64,000 bases of DNA from NCBI GenBank assembly GCA_050297015.1, contig JBNKRZ010000024.1, positions 1 to 64,000 of the forward strand, given 5' to 3'. Under the pieces are notes generated by a model, which was not told the DNA's origin, did no database searches, and saw only the letters and a program-made list of their open reading frames with translations. Source of the stretch: JACKJA01 sp050297015. GTDB lineage: Bacteria > Pseudomonadota > Alphaproteobacteria > Micavibrionales > Micavibrionaceae. Below, piece by piece: positions 33,497 to 42,532 of the stretch. The stretch's first letter is position 1; each line of letters begins with the position of its first letter. A program made the position numbers and the translations under genes.

Positions 33497-36190
33497 ATGA
33501 TGCAATCGAATATTCCGTTTAAAACTGTTTCTTCACAAAAAGGATTGTGGCTTGTTCTCAGCGGAATCGTGTTTGCCATTCCCTTCATCATCATTGCACT
33601 GGGCGCCATTATTACTCTCGAACGGCAAATCAGTGTCACGCGCGACGAACAACGCGGCATCAAATATCACAAAGCGCTGGTAAACGTTATGACGGAGATA
33701 CAAACGTTGCGTGGCATGCAATATATCCATCATCACGGCGACCTTTTTAGCTCGGAAGATATTAAACGGCAGGAAAAAGCGCTTTTTGGCAAATTAGACA
33801 AAATGGATAAAATCAATGATGAGCTAGGAAAACATCTTGATATTCAAGATAAATGGCAAGATTTCAGAGAAAGCACTCGTGATCTGATTGTTCACAACAG
33901 AGGAATAGCTCACAACAGTAAAGAAGAATTTGTTACATTGTCACAGCAAAGCGGCCTGCTTATTGAGTTGATGTATGATGTGAGCGACCTTGCAAATCTT
34001 GTAACGGATCCGCAGCTTGATTCTTACTATCTCATGGATATCTTGGTTAACATCGTGCCCGAAGCCACGGAGGCTACAGGACAATTGCGGGGGCTAGCGG
34101 GGGGTGCACTTGCCACGAATATCCCGCCCGGTGAATGGGAGGACTCCCTGCAAAAAGAACTGCGCTTTCAAAGAAATCTTGTCTTTCTTGAAGAAAAAAA
34201 GATCGGGCACGTTTTACAACGCAGCGCACACGTCAACAAAGAAATACAAACCTTTCTCGGTCCTTATATAAGACAGACCATAGACCGTTCTCAAAAATTC
34301 AAGAACTATTTTGATGATATTCAAAACCCTCATAAAGACACGAATATCTCGACAAAAGAATTCTTTACATTGGGAAGTGAAAGCATTGAAAGCTACATAA
34401 CGCTCTACAATCAGTCATCACTTTTGCTGGAAAAACTCTTAGAAAAACGCATTAACGGTTTCTTGCGGGAAAAATATATAATCCTGTTTGCAACCCTCGT
34501 GGCCTTCTCCGGAATTGTTACCGTTTTCCTGTTTCTATATCGCAGCATCATGCGCACGTCCAAAGCCGAAAAATTGGCCCGCAACTATGCCTTTCTGCTG
34601 GAAGAGCAATCACACGAATTAGAAGAAGCCGTAAAAGAGGCCCAAAAAGCCAGCGCGACAAAATCAGACTTTTTAGCCAATATGAGTCACGAGCTACGCA
34701 CACCACTGAACAGCATTATCGGTCTAACCCGTTTATTACTGGATGAAGATCTGGGCGAAGATCCCATTGAAATGTTACGTACGATTTTACGATCCGGGCG
34801 TTCTTTGCTGGACATTGTGAACGACATCCTCGATCTGTCTAAAATCGAGGCCGACGGCTTAACGTTAGAAAACATTCCCTTTGACATGAAAGACGTTATA
34901 ACAAACGTCACAGACGTTCTAACCCCCATAGCAAGCAAAAAGGGGCTCACTTTATCATGCCATTATGAAACGCGGGACTTTCCCTATCTAATCGGCGATC
35001 CTACGCGGGTTGGCCGTATTTTGACAAACCTCGTCAGCAATGCAGTGAAATACACCGAAAAAGGTAACGTAAAACTTGAAATCTCACATAAGAGACTCAA
35101 CAGTAAAAAAATAAAGATTTTGTGTTTCGTTCATGACACCGGAATCGGAATTCCCGAAGACAAACTGGATATAATTTTTGATAAATTCTCACAAGCCGAT
35201 GTATCAACCACGCGAAAATTCGGTGGGACCGGTCTGGGCCTGGCCATAACAAAACAGCTCGTCGAAATGATGGGGGGAGAGATCGGTGTTGATAGCAAAA
35301 TCGAGCACGGTTCTACATTCTGGTTTGAAATCCCCTTTACCATTACCGATGAACTACCGGAAGAGGGGCTTCAAAAAAGAAGTAAACAGGAAATCATTTT
35401 CGAAAAAAACCGTATTCCTGTGACACAAGCCCGCGTTTTAATCGCGGAAGATCATCCGCTTAATCAGGTATTTATTAACAAGCTCATCAAACGCATGGGG
35501 TTCCCGCCGCATGACCTGGCGGAAGATGGTCTACAAGCATTGGAAAGCATAGCCAAAAAATCATATGATTTAATCTTAATGGATTGTCACATGCCGGAGA
35601 AAAACGGCTATGACACGACTACAGAAATCCGCAAAAGGGAAGAAGCCGCCGCCGAAGATAAACACACACCCATCATCGCTATGACGGCCAATGCCATGTC
35701 CGGTGACCGGGAAAAATGCCTTGCCTGTGGTATGGATGATTATTTGAGCAAACCCATTGACTCAGATGATTTAAAAGCCGCGTTGAGCCGCTGGATTATC
35801 TTTGAGGAAGAAGAACAAACCGCCACATCAAAAGGCTATATCCTTAAACAAAAAAAAGCCCCCGTTGATCCCACATTACTACATGAATTCTCTGGTGGTG
35901 ATAAAAAGCTGGAATGCGAATTTGCCGGAATTTTTGTAACCGAAACAGATAAAAACATTAAAATTCTTGGACAAAACCGTAGCGATGGCGAGAACAAAGC
36001 ATGGAGCGAAATCGCACACAAAATGAAGGGCGGGGCAGGAAATATTGGTGCGGCACAGCTACACAAATTATGCGCCCAAGGCCAAGACATGATGACGGCA
36101 ACGCAAGAACAACGCGATGCCCTGTATCAAAACATCCTACAGGAATATGAGCACGTAAAAAGCTGGCTGGCCGAAGAAGGGCTAATTTAA
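33497..36190 (+). CDS. Membrane hybrid histidine kinase with REC and HPt domains
   Basis: 897 residues. Two transmembrane segments (about 17-40 and 330-352) flank a roughly 290-residue helical sensor, which resembles nitrate/nitrite-sensing (NIT-like) domains in the QLRGLAGGAL helix but is not a sure match. Then a coiled linker, HisKA (His398 in SHELRTPLNSI), HATPase (NLVSNAVKYT, DTGIGIPEDK, GGTGLGLAI), REC (Asp696 in LILMDCHMPEKNG) and a C-terminal HPt (His841 in AHKMKGGAGNIGA). It has every step of a phosphorelay in one chain, so the HPt can pass phosphate to the two free receiver proteins upstream and perhaps to the NtrC-type regulator. AAGGAAGG precedes the ATG. Confidence 0.93.
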   Translation: MMQSNIPFKTVSSQKGLWLVLSGIVFAIPFIIIALGAIITLERQISVTRDEQRGIKYHKALVNVMTEIQTLRGMQYIHHHGDLFSSEDIKRQEKALFGKLDKMDKINDELGKHLDIQDKWQDFRESTRDLIVHNRGIAHNSKEEFVTLSQQSGLLIELMYDVSDLANLVTDPQLDSYYLMDILVNIVPEATEATGQLRGLAGGALATNIPPGEWEDSLQKELRFQRNLVFLEEKKIGHVLQRSAHVNKEIQTFLGPYIRQTIDRSQKFKNYFDDIQNPHKDTNISTKEFFTLGSESIESYITLYNQSSLLLEKLLEKRINGFLREKYIILFATLVAFSGIVTVFLFLYRSIMRTSKAEKLARNYAFLLEEQSHELEEAVKEAQKASATKSDFLANMSHELRTPLNSIIGLTRLLLDEDLGEDPIEMLRTILRSGRSLLDIVNDILDLSKIEADGLTLENIPFDMKDVITNVTDVLTPIASKKGLTLSCHYETRDFPYLIGDPTRVGRILTNLVSNAVKYTEKGNVKLEISHKRLNSKKIKILCFVHDTGIGIPEDKLDIIFDKFSQADVSTTRKFGGTGLGLAITKQLVEMMGGEIGVDSKIEHGSTFWFEIPFTITDELPEEGLQKRSKQEIIFEKNRIPVTQARVLIAEDHPLNQVFINKLIKRMGFPPHDLAEDGLQALESIAKKSYDLILMDCHMPEKNGYDTTTEIRKREEAAAEDKHTPIIAMTANAMSGDREKCLACGMDDYLSKPIDSDDLKAALSRWIIFEEEEQTATSKGYILKQKKAPVDPTLLHEFSGGDKKLECEFAGIFVTETDKNIKILGQNRSDGENKAWSEIAHKMKGGAGNIGAAQLHKLCAQGQDMMTATQEQRDALYQNILQEYEHVKSWLAEEGLI

Positions 36191-36244
36191 AAAAACAGTT
36201 TCATTTACAGACATGCCTTATTCTTAAAGGGAATACCTCTAACT

Positions 36245-38080
36245 TTAGGCTTTTAGTTCTTCTAACTCCAGCCAGCGGGTTTCAGATTTTTCAAGCTCTT
36301 GCTCGGCGGCGGCGAGGCGATTTGTGGCGGTGTAAAACCCGTCTTGATCGCGGTTGTAGAAATCTGCATCGGCCAATTGCTCATTCAGGTCGGCGATTTC
36401 CTTCTCCAGCTTTGCGATTTTAACGGGGAGTTTATCTAGCTCATATTTAAGCTTGTAAGAAAGCTTATTCGTGGTTTTTTTATCCGCTTTGATGGAAAGC
36501 GCTGAGGCGGAGGGCTTCTCCGTGGCCTTGTCTTCATTGTTCTTAGGCGCCTGTCCGGAAGCTTCGAGGTAATCGCTGTAACCGCCGATATAGCCCTCGA
36601 CCTGACCGTTGCCCTCAAAGGCTAAAATCTTGCTGACGGTCTGATCGAGGAAATCACGGTCGTGCGAGACAACAAACAACGTGCCGGGGTAATTCGCCAA
36701 AATTTCCTCCAGCATGTCGAGCGTGTCCATGTCGAGATCGTTGGTCGGCTCGTCGAGGATAAGAAAATTTCCGGGATTCGCCAGAATTTTGGCCAGCATC
36801 AGCCGGTTTTTTTCACCGCCGGACAAGGTGGATACGGCGTTACGCACCATTTGCGGGTCGAATAAAAAGTCTTTTAAGTAGCCGCAGACGTGGCGCTGTT
36901 TGCCGAGAACATCGACATAATCGCCGCCGGCCGGACACATCGTCTTCCAGAGCGAATCCTTGGGATTTAAATCACTGCGGTTCTGGTCGAAATAGGCGAT
37001 TTCCAGCGTTTTAGCGCGTTTAATCTTGCCCGCATCTGGTTGCAGCTCTCCGATCAAGAGCTTCAGGAAAGTGGTTTTCCCAAAACCGTTAGGCCCTAAA
37101 ATACCGATCCGGTCGCCGCGGATAATGCGCATGTTAAACTTATCGAGGATAATCTTATCGTTGCCGTGTTCGTCTGTAAATTTTTTGCACGTCTGATAGA
37201 ATTCCGCGACGATTTTGGAGGACGCTTCAATGTCCTTGGGCGGCGGAAGATCGACCTTTGATACGACACGGTTATAGGCACTCTGATCGGCTTTGAGCTT
37301 GTCGCGCGCTTCTTTCATAAGCTCCAGACGGCGGACGTTGCGCTTGCGCCGGGCTTTGACACCGCGCGAGGCCCATTCAACTTCCTGCGCGACAAGGGCC
37401 TTACGGTTTTTAAGCTCGCGCTCTTCTTGCTCCAGCAGCATCGTCGACCATTCCTCAAAATGACCAAAGCCCTTGGGGCAGACTTTTAAGCGCCCGCGGT
37501 CGAGCCAGAAAATCTTGTTGGTGATGTTGGACAAAAACGTACGGTCGTGAGAAATGCACAAAAGCGTGCCGCGCCATCCGCGCAAGTAATCTTCCAGCCA
37601 TTGGATTGTTTCCAGATCGAGATGGTTGGTCGGCTCATCAAGCAGCAGAATCGCCGGGTCTTCGACCAGCGCGCGGGCAAGCGCGGCGCGGCGGAGCTGG
37701 CCACCGGACAGGCGCTCCATCTTGTCTTGCGGGTTGAGATGGAGGTGTTCCAAAACCATATCGACTTTATAGGCGTGGGAGTCTTTATCCTCGGCCTTCA
37801 TATCGGCAAAGATAAAATCGAACACGCTCTGGCCACGTACGGGCTGTACGTCTTGCTGCATATAGCCGATGGTGACCCCGATCTCGGTCCAGCGCTCGCC
37901 GTCGTCCGGCTCCAGATCGCCGGTAATCAGCTTCATCAGCGTGGTTTTGCCCGCGCCGTTCTTCCCGACCAGAGCGATCTTCGCCCCTTCATGGATGTTA
38001 AAAGCCAATCCCTCAAAGATGGGCTTGTCGCCGTACGTCACGTACGCGTCTTTAACACTGAGCAGGAGAGGCGGCGGCAT
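36245..38080 (-). CDS. uup: ABC-F ATPase, Uup-like
   Basis: 611 residues, two ABC ATPase domains without membrane parts, joined by the basic P-tRNA-interaction linker (ASRGVKARRKRNVRRLELM) and ending in a coiled coil (about 540-605), the Uup layout. Walker A motifs are GKNGAGKTT and GPNGFGKTT; signature motifs LSGGQLRRAALAR and LSGGEKNRLMLAK; both Walker B regions have LLDEPTNHLDLET / ILDEPTNDLDMDT. ABC-F proteins act on the ribosome; Uup also affects DNA stability in E. coli. It starts 2 bp after the typA stop. Confidence 0.9.
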   Translation of the reverse strand: MPPPLLLSVKDAYVTYGDKPIFEGLAFNIHEGAKIALVGKNGAGKTTLMKLITGDLEPDDGERWTEIGVTIGYMQQDVQPVRGQSVFDFIFADMKAEDKDSHAYKVDMVLEHLHLNPQDKMERLSGGQLRRAALARALVEDPAILLLDEPTNHLDLETIQWLEDYLRGWRGTLLCISHDRTFLSNITNKIFWLDRGRLKVCPKGFGHFEEWSTMLLEQEERELKNRKALVAQEVEWASRGVKARRKRNVRRLELMKEARDKLKADQSAYNRVVSKVDLPPPKDIEASSKIVAEFYQTCKKFTDEHGNDKIILDKFNMRIIRGDRIGILGPNGFGKTTFLKLLIGELQPDAGKIKRAKTLEIAYFDQNRSDLNPKDSLWKTMCPAGGDYVDVLGKQRHVCGYLKDFLFDPQMVRNAVSTLSGGEKNRLMLAKILANPGNFLILDEPTNDLDMDTLDMLEEILANYPGTLFVVSHDRDFLDQTVSKILAFEGNGQVEGYIGGYSDYLEASGQAPKNNEDKATEKPSASALSIKADKKTTNKLSYKLKYELDKLPVKIAKLEKEIADLNEQLADADFYNRDQDGFYTATNRLAAAEQELEKSETRWLELEELKA

Positions 38081-38082
38081 AA

Positions 38083-39903
38083 TTATCCCGCTTCTTTGCT
38101 CGCGCGTTTACGGTCGTGAGGGCAGAGGTGCTTTTTACGTAGGCGCAGGTTTTTCGGTGTTACTTCCATCAACTCATCGTCGTTGATGTAGGACATCATT
38201 TCCTCAAGGCTCATCTTGCGCGGCGGAGTCAGAGTAACGGCTTCGTCGGAACCCGATGCCCGCATATTGGTGAGCTTTTTGCCTTTCAGCACGTTAATCT
38301 CCAGATCATTGTCGCGGCTGTGTTCGCCCACGATCATACCTTGATATACAGGGGTTTGGTGGCCGATAAACATGACCCCGCGATCTTGCAAGTTGAAGAT
38401 AGCGTACGCGACCGCCGTACCTGTCTCCGTTGATATCAGGGCGCCGTGGTGCCGCTGGGGAATATCGCCCTTATACGGGGCGTACGCATGGAACAGACGG
38501 TTCATAATGCCCGTGCCGCGCGTATCGGTCAAAAACTGGCTCTGGTAGCCAATCAGGCCGCGTGAAGGGACATGGAACACGATACGGGTTTTGCCCGTAC
38601 CTGATGTACGCATGTCGATCATTTCCCCTTTACGCCTGTTGAGTTTTTCAACGACGGAGCCGGAGAATTCCTCATCCACGTCGATAATCACTTCCTCAAT
38701 CGGCTCCAGACGATTGCCGCTTTCATCTTCCTTGTACAAAACGCGCGGGCGGGATACAGACATCTCAAAGCCCTCACGGCGCATGGTTTCAATCAAAACG
38801 CCGAGCTGCAATTCACCGCGCCCGCCAATTTCAAACGCATCCTTGTCACCACTTTCCTTGAATGTAATCGCAACGTTGGTTTCCGCCTCGGCCAGCAAGC
38901 GCTCACGGATCATGGTGGAGGTCACTTTATTCCCCTCTTTCCCGGCGAAAGGAGAGTCATTAACGGTGATTGTCACAGCCATGGTCGGCGGGTCGATTGG
39001 TGTCGATTCCAAGGCTTCGGTTAAAGCCGGGTCGCCGATTGTGTCGGCCACGGAAGCTTTGGTCATCCCGGCGATACAGATAATGTCACCGGCATGGACT
39101 TCATCGACCGGAACGCGCGCAGTGCCTTGGAAAGTCAGGAGTTTGCTCAGGCGCCCTGTTTCCACCGTTTCGCCTTTCAGGTTAATAGCTTTGACGGGCG
39201 TGTTGACCTTGACCGAGCCTGTGATAACCCGGCCCGTCAGACAGCGTCCCAGATAAGGATCGGAATCGAGAAGCGTCGCCAGCATCGCAAAGGGCTTGTT
39301 TTCTTCGACTTGCGGTGCAGGGACATGTTCGAGAACAAGATCCAGCAACGGATGCATGTTTTCGTGCGGATCGCTAAGCTCACGGGCGCACCAGCCGCTC
39401 CGGCCTGAAGCGTACAGGATAGGGAAATCAAGCTGTTCGTCGCTGGCATCGAGCGAAACAAACAAATCAAAAACTTCGTCTACGACTTCTTCCGGGCGCG
39501 CATCGCCGCGGTCAATTTTGTTGATAATCACGATAGGGCGCAAACCTTGTGCCAGCGCCTTACCCAAAACAAATTTGGTCTGTGGCATCGGCCCTTCGGC
39601 GGCATCAACGAGCAAGATAACCCCGTCCGCCATGCCCAGTACGCGTTCAACCTCCCCACCGAAATCGGCGTGTCCGGGTGTGTCGATAATATTGATACGG
39701 ACATCATCCCATAAGACGGACGTACATTTAGCTAAAATCGTAATGCCGCGTTCGCGTTCGAGATCGCCACTATCCATGACGCATTCCTCGACTTGCTGAT
39801 TTTCGCGGAATGTACCGCTTTGTTTCAAGATGGAATCGATGATTGTCGTCTTTCCGTGGTCAACGTGGGCGATAATCGCGATATTTCTTAAGGCATTAGT
39901 CAT
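38083..39903 (-). CDS. typA: Translational GTPase TypA/BipA
   Basis: 606 residues. EF-G-like ribosome-binding GTPase with G1 AHVDHGKTT, the effector region GITILAK, G3 DTPGHADFGGE, G4 NKIDR, and the BipA-specific C-terminal domain (GGRGELQLGVLIETMRREGF, SRGLIGYQSQFLTDTRGTG, NDDELMEVTPK). It assists ribosome assembly and growth at low temperature or stress. The ABC-F gene follows with a 2-bp gap, so two ribosome-associated factors are co-transcribed. Note its upstream leader: GGCCGCC at 39949 pairs with GGCGGCC at 39975. Confidence 0.96.
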   Translation of the reverse strand: MTNALRNIAIIAHVDHGKTTIIDSILKQSGTFRENQQVEECVMDSGDLERERGITILAKCTSVLWDDVRINIIDTPGHADFGGEVERVLGMADGVILLVDAAEGPMPQTKFVLGKALAQGLRPIVIINKIDRGDARPEEVVDEVFDLFVSLDASDEQLDFPILYASGRSGWCARELSDPHENMHPLLDLVLEHVPAPQVEENKPFAMLATLLDSDPYLGRCLTGRVITGSVKVNTPVKAINLKGETVETGRLSKLLTFQGTARVPVDEVHAGDIICIAGMTKASVADTIGDPALTEALESTPIDPPTMAVTITVNDSPFAGKEGNKVTSTMIRERLLAEAETNVAITFKESGDKDAFEIGGRGELQLGVLIETMRREGFEMSVSRPRVLYKEDESGNRLEPIEEVIIDVDEEFSGSVVEKLNRRKGEMIDMRTSGTGKTRIVFHVPSRGLIGYQSQFLTDTRGTGIMNRLFHAYAPYKGDIPQRHHGALISTETGTAVAYAIFNLQDRGVMFIGHQTPVYQGMIVGEHSRDNDLEINVLKGKKLTNMRASGSDEAVTLTPPRKMSLEEMMSYINDDELMEVTPKNLRLRKKHLCPHDRKRASKEAG

Positions 39904-40141
39904 TGTTGTTTATCCAATCTTAACCATATAAGGCACATAATAAGTGAAGGCCGCCTTCAGGTCTTGAAACCCCGGGCGGCCAGATGCGCCCTTGATATAC
40001 AGGGTTTTGCTGTCTTCAGGCAACTTATTTCTTCATTTTACCTTGATTAAGGACAAGCTAATGCTTGCATGATCTCCCCAAAGGTTGTTTATTAAACGAC
40101 AGAGTTATTTTTTCCCACAAATCACAAAAGGGGACATCTCT

Positions 40142-41362
40142 ATGAATTATGACGAATTCTTTTCCGACAAAGTACAAACGTTAAAGGATGAGGGCCGTTA
40201 TCGTGTTTTTGCGACGATGGAGCCTCTGGTCGGAAAATTCCCGCAAGCTTTGTATCATGCGCCGGATGGCTCCTCCCGTGAAGTAACGGTTTGGTGCTCG
40301 AACAACTATCTCGGCATGGGGCAAAATCAAGTCGTACTAGATGCCATGCATGAGGCAATAGACCGCTCCGGCGCCGGGGCTGGCGGAACACGTAATATCT
40401 CCGGGACGACGCGCTATCATGTCGAATTGGAAGAATGCATGGCCGATTTACACGGCAAGGAAGCCGGACTGGTTTTTTCCTCCGGCTATGTATCGAATGA
40501 AGGGGCGCTGGGAACGCTGGGAAAACTTTTGCGTGACTGCACAATTTTTTCTGATGAGCTTAATCATGCGTCCATGATTCACGGTATCCGCTCCAGTCGG
40601 CAGGAAAAACAGATTTACCGCCATCTAGATATGGAGCATCTTGAAGAACTGCTGAGAGCGGCTCCCGTCAATAAGCCCAAAATTATCGCTACGGAGTCTG
40701 TCTACTCAATGGAGGGCGATATCGCGCCGTTGAAAGAAATCTGTGATCTGGCAGAAAAATACGATGCCATGACTTACCTTGATGAGGTTCATGCGGTGGG
40801 CATGTACGGTCCACGCGGCGGGGGAATTGCTGAGCGCGAAGGGCTGATGGACCGCATTGATGTGATTGAAGGGACCTTCGGTAAAGCATACGGCTTAATG
40901 GGCGGATACATCACAGGAAAACAGAGTGTGATTGATGCTGTGCGTTCCTATGCGCCGGGCTTTATTTTCACAACGGCTTTGCCGCCGGCTCTTTTGGCCG
41001 GGTGTAAGGCGAGCGTTGAATATCTAAAAACATCGGACAAGGAACGGGCCATACAGCGCCGTAATGTCAAACACCTTAAAGAGCGTCTGGATGCGGAAGG
41101 TATGCCCTGGATGCCCGGTGAAAGTCATATCGTGCCATTGGTTGTAGGTGAGCCGACATGTTGTAAACAGGTAACAGACCTCTTGATGGACCAGTACAAT
41201 ATTTATGTTCAGCCGATCAATTATCCGACAGTCCCCCGTGGAACGGAGCGTTTGCGCTTAACGGCAACGGGCGCTCATACCATCGAACAAGTCGACGCCA
41301 TGATTGATGCGCTGAGTGAAATGTGGCGCGAGCACCAGATTTTCCGTCACGCTGTGGCTTAA
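40142..41362 (+). CDS. hemA: 5-aminolevulinate synthase
   Basis: PLP enzyme that condenses glycine and succinyl-CoA to 5-aminolevulinate, the C4 heme route found in alphaproteobacteria. 406 residues of the alpha-oxoamine synthase family: SNNYLGMG, the SGAGAGGTRNISGTTRYHV stretch, DELNHASMIHGIR, DEVHAVGMYG and the PLP lysine in TFGKAYG (about Lys248). The ATG at 40142 follows AAAAGGGGAC. It heads a run of heme and cytochrome c genes (resB, ccsA, resA-like), 39 bp before resB, which suggests co-regulation of heme supply and cytochrome c assembly. Confidence 0.95.
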   Translation: MNYDEFFSDKVQTLKDEGRYRVFATMEPLVGKFPQALYHAPDGSSREVTVWCSNNYLGMGQNQVVLDAMHEAIDRSGAGAGGTRNISGTTRYHVELEECMADLHGKEAGLVFSSGYVSNEGALGTLGKLLRDCTIFSDELNHASMIHGIRSSRQEKQIYRHLDMEHLEELLRAAPVNKPKIIATESVYSMEGDIAPLKEICDLAEKYDAMTYLDEVHAVGMYGPRGGGIAEREGLMDRIDVIEGTFGKAYGLMGGYITGKQSVIDAVRSYAPGFIFTTALPPALLAGCKASVEYLKTSDKERAIQRRNVKHLKERLDAEGMPWMPGESHIVPLVVGEPTCCKQVTDLLMDQYNIYVQPINYPTVPRGTERLRLTATGAHTIEQVDAMIDALSEMWREHQIFRHAVA

Positions 41363-41401
41363 GGGCTTGCCATTGCCGTTCGGGGACGCCATATTCCCGG
41401 T

Positions 41402-42532
41402 ATGAATTTTTCACTTAAAAAATGCGTGGCGTTTGTCGCGCGCACGGACGTTTTTTTCTTTGCGCTTTTGTGGCTGATTGTTTTGCTTGCTGTGGGGACG
41501 ATCAGTCAAAAAAGTATCGGCCTGTATGCGGCACAGGAGAAATACTTTGCATCGTGGGTTGTCTGGATTGGCGACCTTGTTCCGGTACCGGGCGGCGCGG
41601 CCGTTATGAGCATAATTTTCGCGGGGCTTCTGGCTAAGGTTTTTCTTCAAAAATGGGGTTTGAAAGATGCCGGCACGCTGATTGTTCATGTCGGTGCTAT
41701 TTTATTGTTGTTCGGTGGCTTTCTTACGGCCCGTTTTAGCTATGAGGGCAATATGGTGATCGCGGAGGGAGAGGAAATCTCTTATATCTCCGATTACCAC
41801 GATCTTGAATTGGCTGTGACGGACACGGACAAAAAGACGGTCATCCATTTCCCGGAGACGGCTCTTGTGCCCGGCGCGGTTTTATCCGATCCGGATCTGC
41901 CTTTTACGATAACGCTGGAAGATTATTGTGAGAATTGCGCCCTGATGCGCCGGAAAGAACCGCTTTCCACGGATGAAGCGCATGGCATGATTGTGAATAT
42001 CGCCCTTCAGCCCATTCCGCGTGCTAAACAGGACGAACAAAACCTGACGGGGATCACATTCAAGGTCAAGGATGCGGGCGAAGGCGTTGATGGGCTTTAT
42101 GCTATTTTCAAAAATATGCCGATTACCCAAACATTATCAACGACGGATGGTTCATCCTACACGCTGGAGCTGCGCCCCGTGCGGGTGCCTTTGCCGTTTG
42201 CGTTGGAGCTGGTTAATTTTGAGCGCACCTTTCATCCGGGAACGATGATGCCAAAATCCTATAGCGCTGAAGTTATATTGAAAGACAACGGGCTGAAATG
42301 GCATAGCCTGATCGAAATGAACCGTCCGCTACGCTATAAAGGGTATACCTTTTATCAGTCATCCTTTATTGCGGATGGGCGGGATGAGACGACCGTTCTG
42401 GCTGTGGTTAAGAATATGGGGCGTTTGTTTCCCTACATTTCAAGTATCATAATGTGTATTGGTCTGCTTGTTCATTTGGGGATGCATGTACCGCTTTTGA
42501 TGAAAGGCCGGGAGGAAACAAAGAATGCGTAA
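41402..42532 (+). CDS. resB: Cytochrome c biogenesis protein ResB (System II)
   Basis: 376 residues. Three transmembrane segments near the N-terminus (about 15-38, 62-80, 90-110), a large periplasmic domain (about 120-340) with two cysteines close together (YCENCAL), and a last membrane helix (345-368). The pattern, with HVGAILLLFGGFL and YKGYTFYQSSF, is that of ResB/Ccs1, which with CcsA forms the heme-export and ligation complex of System II. Its stop overlaps the next gene by 8 bp. System II is unusual in alphaproteobacteria, which mostly use Ccm (System I). Confidence 0.9.
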   Translation: MNFSLKKCVAFVARTDVFFFALLWLIVLLAVGTISQKSIGLYAAQEKYFASWVVWIGDLVPVPGGAAVMSIIFAGLLAKVFLQKWGLKDAGTLIVHVGAILLLFGGFLTARFSYEGNMVIAEGEEISYISDYHDLELAVTDTDKKTVIHFPETALVPGAVLSDPDLPFTITLEDYCENCALMRRKEPLSTDEAHGMIVNIALQPIPRAKQDEQNLTGITFKVKDAGEGVDGLYAIFKNMPITQTLSTTDGSSYTLELRPVRVPLPFALELVNFERTFHPGTMMPKSYSAEVILKDNGLKWHSLIEMNRPLRYKGYTFYQSSFIADGRDETTVLAVVKNMGRLFPYISSIIMCIGLLVHLGMHVPLLMKGREETKNA

